Positions 1-8,315 of a stretch of 16,297 nucleotides of DNA are shown piece by piece. The stretch covers positions 1 to 16,297 of the forward strand of contig DAOUHY010000404.1 in assembly GCA_034428435.1 (NCBI GenBank). Direction: 5' to 3'. Within the stretch, counting starts at the first letter, position 1. Each line of letters starts with the position of its first letter. The notes under the pieces are model-generated. The model was given only the letters and a program-made list of their open reading frames with translations. It was not told the origin of the DNA and did not search any database. Source of the stretch: Bin5 sp034428435 (GTDB taxonomy: Bacteria > Chloroflexota > Anaerolineae > Caldilineales > Caldilineaceae). Made by a program: the position numbers and the translations under genes.

Positions 1-1
1 C

Positions 2-550
2 AAATCAGTCGACGACAACTGGCCCCGCTTCCTCGAAGTCTGGACGCCCCTCATCCGCTTCGCCGAAGACCACAACGTCAAGATCGGCATCGAAAACTGC
101 CCCATGGCCTTCACCGGCGACGAATGGCCCGGCGGCAAGAACCTAGCCCACACGCCCGCCATCTGGCGCCGCATGTTCGCCGATATCCCCAGCGACAACT
201 TCGGCCTCAACTACGACCCCTCGCACATGATCTGGCAGCACATGGACTACCTCAAGCCAATCCGGGACTTCACCGACAAGCTCTTCCACGTCCATGCCAA
301 GGACGTGCGTCTCGACAAGCACCGTCTCGACGAAGTCGGCATCATGGCCACCCCCCTCGAGTTCCACGTGCCCAAACTGCCCGGCCTCGGCGACATCGAC
401 TGGGGCCAGTTCTTCTCCGTGCTCAGCGACGTCGGCTACGACGGCCCCGTCTGCATCGAAGTCGAGGACCGCGCCTACGAAGACTCGCTCGATAGCCGCA
501 AAGCCTCCCTCGTCCAGAGCGGCCGCTATCTCAAGAACTTCATGCCCTGA
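2..550 (+). CDS. Sugar phosphate isomerase/epimerase, TIM-barrel (5'-truncated)
   Basis: This is the C-terminal 182 residues of a xylose-isomerase-like TIM-barrel protein; the start lies before the window and the reading frame is open from base 2. Such enzymes isomerise or epimerise sugars, sugar phosphates or inositols with a divalent metal. The expected metal-site residues follow in order: Glu31 in GIENCP, Asp72 and His75 in NYDPSH, His98 in FHVHAKD, and Glu153 near the C-terminus in CIEVED. Numbering is from the first visible residue. The protein ends with the usual C-terminal helix (SLVQSGRYLKNF). The family is clear but the substrate cannot be read from sequence. The next gene starts 34 nt after the stop on the same strand, so co-transcription is likely. 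Codons are strongly C-ending, as in the two genes that follow. Confidence 0.9.
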   Translation, partial: KSVDDNWPRFLEVWTPLIRFAEDHNVKIGIENCPMAFTGDEWPGGKNLAHTPAIWRRMFADIPSDNFGLNYDPSHMIWQHMDYLKPIRDFTDKLFHVHAKDVRLDKHRLDEVGIMATPLEFHVPKLPGLGDIDWGQFFSVLSDVGYDGPVCIEVEDRAYEDSLDSRKASLVQSGRYLKNFMP

Positions 551-584
551 TCACGCCAACCAACCGAACACTCGGAAACAGTCC

Positions 585-1484
585 ATGTCTCTCGAATTCG
601 ACATCCGCAGCATCACCGAAAACAGCGGCGCCGAAATGGCCGTCTCCGCCCTCCACCTCGAGACCGGCCAGCGCACTGACGTCGACGCCGAGCGCGTCTT
701 CCCGCTCTGCAGCGTCCTCAAGATCCCCGTACTCGTCGAAGCCTTCCGCCAGATCGAAAAGGGCCTCTTCGCCCTCGACGACCGCTGGCAGCTGACCACC
801 GCCGAAAAGAACCTGCCCAGCGGCATCCTTGTCTTCTTTGACGACGGCCTCGCGCCCACCGTGCGCGACCTGCTGACGCTCATGATCGTCATCAGCGATA
901 ACTCCGCCACCGAAATGGTCATGCACCGCCTTGGTGAAGGCAGCATAACTTGCACCATGCACAACCTGGGCCTCACCGACATCCACATACCCCTCACCAT
1001 CCGCGAGCTGTTCGACGACCTCCTCCCCTCCTCCGACCCAACCCAGGACATGCTCGCCCTCGCCGCCGGGCCCCTCAACCGCACCGGCATCTCCTACAGC
1101 CTCGGCCCCGACAACGACACAGGCACACCCGCCGCCCTGACCGAACTCCTGGCCCTCATCTGGCGCGGAGAAACCGTCAACCGCGCCGCCTGCGCCGCCA
1201 TGCTCGACATCCTCCTCAAGCAGCATCTCAACGACCGCCTGCCCCGCTACCTCCCGCCCGGCACGCCCTGCGCCCACAAGACCGGCACCCTGCCCGGCAT
1301 CCGCAACGACAGCGGTATCATCTACGCCGGCGACTACTCTCACGTCGCCGTCACCGTCTTCTCCCGCTGGGATGACGAAGCTGTCTCCGACGACCCAATC
1401 GCCAGCAAAGAACAACCCATCGCCATCGACGCCGCCTTTGGCCGCATCGGCCGGCTCCTGTACGACACATTCTCTGAATCCTGA
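585..1484 (+). CDS. Class A beta-lactamase-like serine hydrolase
   Basis: A 299-residue protein of the beta-lactamase/transpeptidase fold. The three active-site motifs are visible and correctly spaced: SVLK at 43-46 (nucleophile Ser43, base Lys46), SDN at 104-106, and KTG at 232-234. I see no ExxLN omega-loop motif carrying the deacylating Glu that true class A beta-lactamases have, and no signal peptide. The protein is therefore more likely a cytoplasmic serine hydrolase (peptidase, esterase or amidase type) than a resistance enzyme. The ATG at 585 is chosen because homology to the fold begins just after it. The frame continues upstream to 294, but that part overlaps the isomerase gene and looks like a shadow. 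No clear Shine-Dalgarno precedes it. The D-aminoacylase gene begins 8 nt after its stop, suggesting a shared transcript and possibly a shared substrate such as D-amino-acid peptides (inference). Confidence 0.85.
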   Translation: MSLEFDIRSITENSGAEMAVSALHLETGQRTDVDAERVFPLCSVLKIPVLVEAFRQIEKGLFALDDRWQLTTAEKNLPSGILVFFDDGLAPTVRDLLTLMIVISDNSATEMVMHRLGEGSITCTMHNLGLTDIHIPLTIRELFDDLLPSSDPTQDMLALAAGPLNRTGISYSLGPDNDTGTPAALTELLALIWRGETVNRAACAAMLDILLKQHLNDRLPRYLPPGTPCAHKTGTLPGIRNDSGIIYAGDYSHVAVTVFSRWDDEAVSDDPIASKEQPIAIDAAFGRIGRLLYDTFSES

Positions 1485-1492
1485 CCGCATCG

Positions 1493-3118
1493 ATGCCTGA
1501 ATTCTCAACCCTCATCCGCAACGCCCGCATTGTCGACGGCACCGGCAACCCCTGGCAGTACGGCGACCTGCTCCTCACCGGCGACCGCATCGCAGCCGTC
1601 GCCCCGCCCGGCGCCATCCCCACGACCGGCGTCGCCGAGCTAGTCGATGCCTCCGGCCTCGTCGCCTGCCCCGGCTTCATCGACATTCAGAGCCACTCCA
1701 TCCTCTCCCTCATGATCGACGGCCGCTGCCTCTCCAAGATCACCCAGTGCGTCACCACCGAGATCATGGGCGAAGCCTGGACGCCGGCCCCCGTCGCCGG
1801 CCGCCACACCGACCCCATGGGAAACTCCATCCTGCCCATGCCCATCAGCGACGAATGGCACGAAAGGATACGCCGCTGGACCCGCTTCGGCGACTGGCTG
1901 CAGGCTGTTGCAGACGCCGGCGTCTCACCCAATATCGGCTCCTTCCTCGGCGGCGGCACGCTCCGCCACGTTGGCAAAGGTATGGAAATGGGTCGGCCCT
2001 CCGCCGGCGAACTCGAACTCATGCGCCGCACCATGGCGGAGGCCATGGAGGACGGCGCCTTCGGCGTCTCCTACGCCCTCATCTACCCCCCGGACTCCTA
2101 CACCGACACCGACGAGCTGATCGAGATCTGCAAAGTCGTCAGCCGTTACAACGGCCTCTACATAACCCACATGCGTTCGGAAGGCGCGCAACTCTTCGAA
2201 GGGCTGGAAGAGGCCCTGACCATCGGCCGCCGCGCCGACCTCCCCGTCGAGATCTACCACCTAAAAGCCTCCGGCGCCGCCAACTGGCACAAAATGCCTT
2301 CCGCAATCGCCCGCGTCGAAGAGGCCCGCGCCCAAGGCCTCGACGTCACCGCCGATATGTATCCCTACGCCGCCTCCGGCACCGGTCTCTCCTCACTGCT
2401 GCCGACCTGGACCGCGGCCGACGGGAATTTCTTCGAGAATCTGGAGGATCCGGGTGTGCGTGCGCGCATCCGCAAGGAGATGTCGGATGACCCGGCCAGC
2501 AACGGCCAACCTTCTACGCGCGGCGGCGCCGCCGGCGTACTACCTGTCGGTTTCCACAAAGAGGAAAACCGGCCCTACATCGGCAAAAACCTCGCCCAGA
2601 TCGCAGCCGAAAGAGACCAGGACTGGCTCGACTGCACCATCGACCTCCTGCGCTCCGAAGGCCAGCGCATAGGCACCATCTTCCTCTCCATCAGCGAAGA
2701 CAACCTGCGCACCCAGTTGCCGCTATCCTGGATCAAGTTCTCCACCGACGCCGCCGGCGTCGATCCGGCCTGGGCAGCTGAACTCGGCCCCACCCACCCC
2801 CGCGCATACGGCACCTACCCCCGCGTTCTCGGCCACTACGTACGCGAACTGCGCCTCCTCACCCTCGAGGACGCTGTCCACAAGATGACCGGTGCCGTGG
2901 CCGACCGCCTCGGCCTGCGCCTACGCGGCCACCTGCGCACCGGCTACTACGCTGATGTCGTTCTCTTCGATCCGCACACCATCAGCGACCGCGCAACCTT
3001 CGCCGACTCCCATCAACTCTCTGTCGGCGTGCAAGACGTATGGGTCAACGGCCAGCGCGTACTGCGCAACGGAGAACACACCGGCGCCGTACCGGGCCGG
3101 TTCGTCACAAGAGATTAA
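1493..3118 (+). CDS. N-acyl-D-amino-acid deacylase family amidohydrolase
   Basis: A 541-residue amidohydrolase-superfamily protein. It begins with the small beta-domain typical of the family (LIRNARIVDGTGNP, residues 7-20) and leads into PGFIDIQSHS at 60-69. Family landmarks include His226 (YITHMRSEG), His256 (IYHLKASG), Asp419 (FSTDAAGVD) and the characteristic HPRAYGTYPRVLG at 435-447. Known D-aminoacylases release D-amino acids from N-acyl-D-amino acids using one tightly bound zinc. Two usual ligands differ here: the first His of the HxH pair is Gln66, and the loop that normally reads GNCG is GEAW (93-96), so the metal-binding Cys is absent. These changes suggest a divergent subfamily, where Glu94 may replace Cys (inference). 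The gene follows the serine hydrolase by 8 nt and probably ends the operon. Family confidence is high, substrate confidence low. Confidence 0.88.
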   Translation: MPEFSTLIRNARIVDGTGNPWQYGDLLLTGDRIAAVAPPGAIPTTGVAELVDASGLVACPGFIDIQSHSILSLMIDGRCLSKITQCVTTEIMGEAWTPAPVAGRHTDPMGNSILPMPISDEWHERIRRWTRFGDWLQAVADAGVSPNIGSFLGGGTLRHVGKGMEMGRPSAGELELMRRTMAEAMEDGAFGVSYALIYPPDSYTDTDELIEICKVVSRYNGLYITHMRSEGAQLFEGLEEALTIGRRADLPVEIYHLKASGAANWHKMPSAIARVEEARAQGLDVTADMYPYAASGTGLSSLLPTWTAADGNFFENLEDPGVRARIRKEMSDDPASNGQPSTRGGAAGVLPVGFHKEENRPYIGKNLAQIAAERDQDWLDCTIDLLRSEGQRIGTIFLSISEDNLRTQLPLSWIKFSTDAAGVDPAWAAELGPTHPRAYGTYPRVLGHYVRELRLLTLEDAVHKMTGAVADRLGLRLRGHLRTGYYADVVLFDPHTISDRATFADSHQLSVGVQDVWVNGQRVLRNGEHTGAVPGRFVTRD

Positions 3119-3185
3119 CCGTTTCTTGGGTTTCGACCTTCAGGAACGACAGTCGGGAAAAGGAGGGTACCAGAAAAACGAGGAA

Positions 3186-3761
3186 TTACAAGGGGGATTC
3201 GCCGTCCCCATTCACAGCGCCAATGCGCTTCAACTCTTCATCCAGCCGCAACCGGTGCAGCTCCATCCGCCAAATGGGGAGGCTGATGTTCAAGCTGACG
3301 ATACGCCTGTTCAGCTCCCCTACGCGCGCTTCCCAATCGCGAACACTGCGACGCCAGGACCGTGCAAAAGCCTCTCGCTCACTCCCAGCGGCCTGCACAC
3401 CCGCGCACGTCTGCTCCCATCGCCGCTTCATCTCCGCACGCAGCGCTTCGATCTGCGCCAACAGCTCCTTGCGATCACCGATCCAGCTCGGCGCCAAATT
3501 GTTGTCCTTGAGCAGCTTGTTGGCCATGCGCATATCGTCTGGCTCGTTGGGGAATCGGTCTAGGCGCAGCGGCTGGCCTTTGCCCGGAAGATTCTCGAAG
3601 GCGCCGTTTGCTGCCGCCTCATCTAGCTGCTCTGTTATCAGATCCTGCCATTCGTTCAGCCCCCGCCGTCGGCCGCGCCGGCGAGGGACATTCCCGACTT
3701 TCGGCGAAGACACCTTCTCTGTTGCACCCGGCTTGTCTTGCTCGCCCACAACCCCCTCCAT
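3186..3761 (-). CDS. DUF1992 (DnaJC28-like) domain protein
   Basis: A 191-residue protein with the DUF1992 domain, also found at the conserved end of DnaJ homolog subfamily C member 28. The domain runs from about residue 36 (LNEWQDLITEQLDEA) through the signature GAFENLPGKGQPL at 53-65 to about residue 110. A charged, probably helical C-terminal half follows. The N-terminal 35 residues are low-complexity and basic (RRRGRRRG at 28-35). The molecular function of the family is unknown, and there is no J-domain or membrane segment. I chose the ATG at 3761. A GTG at 3824 would add 21 residues but lies upstream of the likely promoter (3779-3808) and lacks a ribosome binding site. It converges with the D-aminoacylase gene and diverges from the first CPBP protease gene. 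Confidence 0.85.
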   Translation of the reverse strand: MEGVVGEQDKPGATEKVSSPKVGNVPRRRGRRRGLNEWQDLITEQLDEAAANGAFENLPGKGQPLRLDRFPNEPDDMRMANKLLKDNNLAPSWIGDRKELLAQIEALRAEMKRRWEQTCAGVQAAGSEREAFARSWRRSVRDWEARVGELNRRIVSLNISLPIWRMELHRLRLDEELKRIGAVNGDGESPL

Positions 3762-3778
3762 CTGCAATCTGTATGTGA

Positions 3779-3808
3779 ATCCTATCACAAAGCGTAGGCG
3801 ACTCTCAA
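3779..3808 (-). promoter_or_regulatory. Candidate promoter of the DUF1992 gene
   Basis: On the minus strand there is TTGAGA (3808-3803), an 18-nt spacer, then TAGGAT (3784-3779). The -35 box matches the sigma-70 consensus at 5 of 6 positions and the -10 box at 4 of 6. The predicted start near 3772 gives an 11-nt leader before the ATG at 3761 and excludes the upstream GTG. Pattern match only. Confidence 0.35.
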
Positions 3809-3844
3809 ACTGGGATCGCCCCACTGAAAGGTGCCATAACCAAA

Positions 3845-4819
3845 ATGAACTACGTTTTACAGCTGTTTTGGAGTCCCAACGACAAAAGACTTCGCGCGCT
3901 CTGGCGCGTGATTCTACATTTCCTATTGATTTTCGCCGGACTGCAGATCACCTCAGCTATTCTGCGTCCCCTCTTCTCAGGAGCCGAAAGCAACAGCGAT
4001 AGCGGCCCGGACCCCATCGCAAATATGGTGGCCCTGCTATTGACCGGCTTGGTATATGTCGTCGTAACGATCGCCGCGGCCAAATATCTGGATCGCCGCA
4101 GTTTCAGCGATTACGGTCTCGTCTGGAACACACAGTGGCGCCGGGACCTGCTCTTCGGCCTGCTTCTTGGCGGTCTCCTGATGGGGGGAATCTTCGCCAT
4201 TGAGCTTGCCATGGGATGGATTACGATCGAAGGTATGTTCGTTACACTTATGCCCTTCCCATTCTTTGTGGCCTTCCTCATCTTCCTGGTCCAAATGACG
4301 TTGGTGGGCACCTATGAGGAGCTCGTCTTTCGCGGCTATCAGATCAAAAACATAGCCGAGGGCCTCAACCTCGGCCCCCTTAGTACCAGAACTTCCCTCT
4401 TCCTGGCGTGGATCGTCACCTCCATCCTCTTTGGACTGATTCACGCCGCCAACCCCGGCGCAACTGTAGGCACGACTCTCAAGATCACGCTGGCAGGGAT
4501 CTTTCTCGCACTGCCCTTCCTTTTGACCGGCGAGCTCGCCCTCTCCATCGGCGTACATATCGCCTGGAACTTTTTCCAGGGCAATGTCTTCGGCTTTCCG
4601 GTCAGCGGCTTGACCTTTTTCCGGACCACTATTTTCAATACCGTTCAGGGCGGCCCTGATCTTTGGACTGGCGGTGGATTTGGCCCGGAGGCAGGGCTGC
4701 TTGGCTTCACAGGCATAATTGTCGGCTCCCTGGCCATGATCTGGTGGGTGAAACGCACTCGCGGCACACTTGAACCATCACTTTCTCTCGCCCAATACCG
4801 TCGGCCTCCGGAAAACTAA
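3845..4819 (+). CDS. CPBP family intramembrane metalloprotease, copy 1
   Basis: A 324-residue multi-pass membrane protein of the CPBP (CAAX protease/bacteriocin-processing, Abi) family. The family's catalytic motifs are intact: EELVFR with Glu158, Glu159 and Arg163, His200 in FGLIHAANPG, and His238 with Asn242 in HIAWNFFQG. Hydrophobic stretches lie at about 22-42, 62-80, 101-125, 136-156, 185-199, 214-235 and 285-303. Family members are glutamate-type membrane proteases involved in CAAX-like processing, bacteriocin self-immunity or unknown roles. No substrate peptide is visible nearby. A paralogue follows directly (4957-5943) and shares the N-terminal start of the fold and a near-identical HxxWNFFQGNVFGFPVSG block, showing tandem duplication. 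A purine-rich GAAAGG lies about 13 nt before the ATG. The DUF1992 gene diverges from it. Confidence 0.9.
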   Translation: MNYVLQLFWSPNDKRLRALWRVILHFLLIFAGLQITSAILRPLFSGAESNSDSGPDPIANMVALLLTGLVYVVVTIAAAKYLDRRSFSDYGLVWNTQWRRDLLFGLLLGGLLMGGIFAIELAMGWITIEGMFVTLMPFPFFVAFLIFLVQMTLVGTYEELVFRGYQIKNIAEGLNLGPLSTRTSLFLAWIVTSILFGLIHAANPGATVGTTLKITLAGIFLALPFLLTGELALSIGVHIAWNFFQGNVFGFPVSGLTFFRTTIFNTVQGGPDLWTGGGFGPEAGLLGFTGIIVGSLAMIWWVKRTRGTLEPSLSLAQYRRPPEN

Positions 4820-4956
4820 AGTCCATAGCGAACTGTTCTGACTCTTCGCAGGTCAGAGTACGATATTCAGAATGTGCCCGCAGGCGTCCAAACGTCGCAC
4901 CCAGACTCAATCGCTTCCTGCCGCTGCTCTTTAACCCCAAAGAAAGGCGCTCTAAG

Positions 4957-5943
4957 GTGAAACGTATTCTGCTCCCGTTCTGGAATTCCGATGACAGGCG
5001 CCTGCGAGCCCTGTGGCGGCTAATCCTCCATGTTGTCCTGGTCGCCGTCCTAATTGTCGCGCTCGACGTACTCCTTTCACTTGCATCGGAGGATCTGGCG
5101 GACAGCTTTGCCTTTGGCCTCGTTGAAATGGCCCTGCCCGGGCTGGCGATCGTCGCTGGCACCCTCCTCGCAGCCCGCTTTCTGGACCGCAGGCCCATCT
5201 CCGATCTCGGTCTGCAATTCTCATCCCACTGGCGGCGTGATCTCGGCTACGGGCTGTTCCTGGGCGCATTCCTCATGCTGCTTATCTTCCTTGTCGAACT
5301 GGCCCTGGGCTGGGTCACGGTCGAAGAAATCTTCCTCACGAACAGGTCCGTTCCCTTTGGCCTGGCCATTTTCTGGCCTCTGACCCTGTTCCTTGCCGTG
5401 GGCATATACGAGGAACTTCTGTCGCGCGGGTATCACTTCAAAAACCTGGCTGAGGGCCTCAGCTTCAGTCCCATGGGCCGGAGGAGGGCCATTTTGCTTG
5501 CCTGGCTCATCTCCTCAGCAGTTTTCGGGCTCCTCCATGCCGGCAACCCCAATGCAACTGTTATCAGCACCGTGAACCTCTTCCTCGCCGGCCTCTTCCT
5601 GGGGCTGCCTTTCCTTCTGACCGATCAGCTGGCCATGCCGATCGGCATTCACATAACCTGGAACTTTTTCCAGGGCAACGTCTTCGGCTTTCCCGTTAGC
5701 GGAACTTCCGCCAGCGAAACAACCTTCATCGCCGTGCAGCAGGGCGGTCCCAACCTGTGGACCGGCGGCGCGTTCGGTCCCGAGGCCGGCCTGCTTGGCA
5801 TCGCCGCGATAATGGTCGGTTCGCTCCTGGTCGTTTGGTGGGTGAAACGCACGCGGGGGTCGGTCGGCTTCGCCCTGGCTGTGGCCGAGTATCAGTCGCC
5901 CGCCGGTAACGAAAGTGTCGCCGAACAACCTCCTATGGAATAA
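4957..5943 (+). CDS. CPBP family intramembrane metalloprotease, copy 2
   Basis: A 328-residue paralogue of the preceding gene, similar along its whole length. Catalytic positions are conserved: EELLSR with Glu152, Glu153 and Arg157, His194 in LLHAGNPNATV, and His232 with Asn236 in HITWNFFQG. Both copies also share a C-terminal segment with LWTGG..GPEAGLLG and a final membrane segment ending VKRTRG. The start is GTG 4957, preceded by AAAGG ending 9 nt upstream; the N-terminus (FWNSDDRRLRALW) then aligns with copy 1 (FWSPNDKRLRALW). Both copies probably retain protease activity, since no catalytic residue is lost. Divergence is concentrated in the extramembrane part around residues 40-60 and at the C-terminal tail (residues 303-328), where substrate or partner choice could differ (inference). 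Its stop codon lies 50 nt before the argH start. Confidence 0.9.
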   Translation: MKRILLPFWNSDDRRLRALWRLILHVVLVAVLIVALDVLLSLASEDLADSFAFGLVEMALPGLAIVAGTLLAARFLDRRPISDLGLQFSSHWRRDLGYGLFLGAFLMLLIFLVELALGWVTVEEIFLTNRSVPFGLAIFWPLTLFLAVGIYEELLSRGYHFKNLAEGLSFSPMGRRRAILLAWLISSAVFGLLHAGNPNATVISTVNLFLAGLFLGLPFLLTDQLAMPIGIHITWNFFQGNVFGFPVSGTSASETTFIAVQQGGPNLWTGGAFGPEAGLLGIAAIMVGSLLVVWWVKRTRGSVGFALAVAEYQSPAGNESVAEQPPME

Positions 5944-5993
5944 TGATTGCCAGTCCGACTGGTGCCGGTCAATGCCGTTTGGAGAAACACACA

Positions 5994-7382
5994 GTGAGCA
6001 CAAAGTTATGGGGAGGACGCTTCAGCGGCACACTCGACCCGCTGATGGAGGAGTTCAACGCGTCGATCGACTTCGACCGGCGCCTCTGGCAGTCCGACAT
6101 CCACGGCAGCCAGGCCTACGCGCGCGCCCTTGCCAGGGCCGGGCTCCTGACCGAACAGGAAGCCGAACAGATCGTCGCCGGCCTTGAGCAAGTGGCTTGT
6201 GAATGGCGCGCCGGACAGTTCGACGTCCAGGCCGGTGACGAGGACATCCATACCGCCAACGAACGCCGCCTCACCGAACTGATCGGCCCCGTAGCCGGCA
6301 AGCTCCACACTGGCCGCAGCCGCAACGACCAGGTCGCGACCGACCTGCGCCTGTGGCTCCGAGAAGAACTCAATACCTCTGAACAGCAACTGCGCACCCT
6401 GATCGGCGTCACCGTCGAGCGCGCCGCAACCGAAATCGATCTCCTCATGCCGGGCTACACACACCTCCAGCCCGCCCAGCCCACCCGCTGGAGCCACTGG
6501 CTCCTCAGCCACGCCTCGGCATGGCAGCGCGACGCCCAACGCCTCCAGGATCTCTACAAGCGCGTCAACCTGATGCCGCTCGGCAACGGCGCCCTCGCTG
6601 GCAACCCCTTCACCATCGACCGCCACCGGCTCGCGCACGACCTCGGATTCGACGCGCCCACCCCCAATAGCCTCGACGGCGTCAGCGATCGCGACTTCGT
6701 CGCCGAGGCGCTGTTCTGGGCGACAATGACCATGATGCACGTCAGCCGCTGGGCCGAGGACCTCATCATCTACTCCAGCCGCGAGTTCGGCTTTGTCACC
6801 CTCGCCGACGCCTACAGCACTGGCAGCAGCCTCATGCCCCAAAAGAAGAACCCCGACTCGCTCGAGCTACTGCGCGGCAAATCAGGGCGCGTTTTCGGCA
6901 GCATGAGCGGGCTTCTGATGGCCCTGAAAGGGCTGCCCAGCACCTACAACAAGGACCTCCAGGAGGACAAAGAACCCCTCTTCGACGCCATCGATACCCT
7001 GAACCGCGCCCTGCCAATCGCCGCCGGCGCGCTCGCCACCCTCACCGTCAACCGCGAAAACATGACCCGCGCCCTCGTGCCTGAAATGCTCGCCACCGAC
7101 CTGGCCGAATACCTCGTGCGCAAAGGCGTCCCCTTTCGCGAAACGCACCACGTCGCCGGCGCCGCCGTGGCCCTCGCCGAATCCCAGGGATCTGAACTCA
7201 CCGACCTGTCGCTGTCAGAACTTCGAACCCTGCACCCCGCCTTCGAACAAGACGTGGCCGATGTCTGGAGCTACGAACGCAGCGTGGAACAGCGCGACGC
7301 AATCGGCGGAAGCAGCCGGCGCGCTGTGCAGGAGCAGATCGACGAGCTGCTATTCTGGCTACGCAATGCCGCCCCCGAGTAG
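5994..7382 (+). CDS. argH: Argininosuccinate lyase
   Basis: A 462-residue enzyme of the fumarase/aspartase superfamily. It cleaves argininosuccinate to arginine and fumarate, the last step of arginine synthesis, in the cytoplasm as a homotetramer. The N-terminus KLWGGRFSG is diagnostic. HTGRSRNDQVATD (105-117), GYTHLQPAQP (154-163, catalytic His157) and the signature GSSLMPQKKNP (277-287, catalytic Ser in the GSS loop) are all intact, and the length is normal. The start is GTG 5994 rather than the in-frame ATG 5943. GTG has GGAG at 5981-5984, 9 nt upstream, and gives the family's usual N-terminus; ATG would overlap the CPBP stop and add 17 unrelated residues. No other arginine gene is nearby. 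It may be read from the CPBP transcript. It converges with the HTH regulator gene. Confidence 0.97.
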   Translation: MSTKLWGGRFSGTLDPLMEEFNASIDFDRRLWQSDIHGSQAYARALARAGLLTEQEAEQIVAGLEQVACEWRAGQFDVQAGDEDIHTANERRLTELIGPVAGKLHTGRSRNDQVATDLRLWLREELNTSEQQLRTLIGVTVERAATEIDLLMPGYTHLQPAQPTRWSHWLLSHASAWQRDAQRLQDLYKRVNLMPLGNGALAGNPFTIDRHRLAHDLGFDAPTPNSLDGVSDRDFVAEALFWATMTMMHVSRWAEDLIIYSSREFGFVTLADAYSTGSSLMPQKKNPDSLELLRGKSGRVFGSMSGLLMALKGLPSTYNKDLQEDKEPLFDAIDTLNRALPIAAGALATLTVNRENMTRALVPEMLATDLAEYLVRKGVPFRETHHVAGAAVALAESQGSELTDLSLSELRTLHPAFEQDVADVWSYERSVEQRDAIGGSSRRAVQEQIDELLFWLRNAAPE

Positions 7383-7451
7383 CCCCGTAGGCTGCCCATG
7401 CGGCCGCCGTCCTCAATATCTGTCTGTGAACCTTGAAGGGGAACAGGGGTC

Positions 7452-8315
7452 TTAAGGCCAGTTGGCCAGGGGCAGCGCCTGCTGGCTCCCACCAGCCAGC
7501 CGCTGGAAGAGTGCGATCGTGTTGCGGTCTTGGGGAACGTAGGCGGAAAGATAGAGATCGCCCTGATCGCTCAAGCTGATGTCCGTAAAAACAGTGTAAC
7601 CCACCGGCCCGTGCACCCTGTGCGTGTATATATGGCTGCGCAGCCGGCTGTTTATGTCCTGACTGCGTTCGCGGCTCGCCGACCAGAAAACCGGGAAGTC
7701 GGGAAATACGGAGAGCGCAGTGAATAGGTGTCGAAACCGTTCCGTGTGGCGGTAGCGCAACGTCATCGCCCGCCACTGCCGCATAACCGTCATTGCATTC
7801 GAATGCCAACCGTTTCCCAGCACCCGCCGCAGCGTCGAATCGGGCGCAAAAAGCATCCCCAGCAGGTTGACGCCCTCTGCCGTAGCCTTGGCTTCGCTGA
7901 TCTGTGCCATGCTGCAACCGTGAAATGCAATCATCGCACGATTGATGCCGATGATATTGCCAAAAGTATCCATAAGAAATGCCGGCAGGCCGATCGCGCT
8001 CAGCGAAGCCCAGGCCTTCTCCAAGACCTCCCTGTGGTCGAGATCGGCGCGTACGACCGCCCGGTCCGAAGACTGACTGGCCATGGCAAAAAACTCCCGC
8101 CGTTCCAGCGACGTCAACTCAAATGCCCGTGCCAACTCCTGCAGAACCACCCCTTCCAATCTCGCCTGCCTGCCTCTCTCAATCTTGCTTACAATTCTCT
8201 TGGTCAAGCCCGTCTCATCGGCTAATTTCTGCTGGCTCCAACGACGACCCGTGGCAAAGTCGATCTGCTCTCTTCGCAAGGCGGCTACGATCTTCCCGAA
8301 CGTCTCGTGTTCCAC
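7452..8315 (-). CDS. XRE-family HTH regulator with MmyB-like ligand-binding domain
   Basis: A 287-residue predicted transcription factor. The N-terminal helix-turn-helix spans about residues 6-70, with the recognition region around WSQQKLADETGLTKRIVSKIERG (26-48). After a linker, residues 95-270 resemble the PAS-like MmyB-type domain, including a LLGMLFAPDSTLRR segment (151-164), a run rich in aromatic and arginine residues, and GPVGYTVFTDISL near the C-terminus. MmyB-type regulators are thought to sense small hydrophobic ligands, but none is indicated here. The start is GTG 8315, with GGAGAA ending about 5 nt upstream. A candidate promoter and two inverted repeats lie 65-140 bp upstream and may be sites of autoregulation. 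The gene converges with argH. Its target is unknown; the divergent neighbour is the peptide-transporter operon, about 700 bp away. Confidence 0.85.
   Translation of the reverse strand: MEHETFGKIVAALRREQIDFATGRRWSQQKLADETGLTKRIVSKIERGRQARLEGVVLQELARAFELTSLERREFFAMASQSSDRAVVRADLDHREVLEKAWASLSAIGLPAFLMDTFGNIIGINRAMIAFHGCSMAQISEAKATAEGVNLLGMLFAPDSTLRRVLGNGWHSNAMTVMRQWRAMTLRYRHTERFRHLFTALSVFPDFPVFWSASRERSQDINSRLRSHIYTHRVHGPVGYTVFTDISLSDQGDLYLSAYVPQDRNTIALFQRLAGGSQQALPLANWP

Noticed and set aside
585..1484. Calling the serine hydrolase a beta-lactamase resistance gene
   Set aside because: SxxK, SDN and KTG are present, but no ExxLN motif or export signal is visible, so resistance is not supported.
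540..1508. Minus-strand 322-aa frame opposite the serine hydrolase
   Set aside because: It is a shadow of a strongly C-ending gene: Gly/Val/Asp-rich with no recognisable domain, while the plus strand has clear catalytic motifs.
4837..4857. TCTGAC-N9-GTCAGA hairpin between the CPBP genes
   Set aside because: Only 6 bp of stem with a 9-nt loop and no T-tract; such repeats are expected by chance in this amount of sequence.
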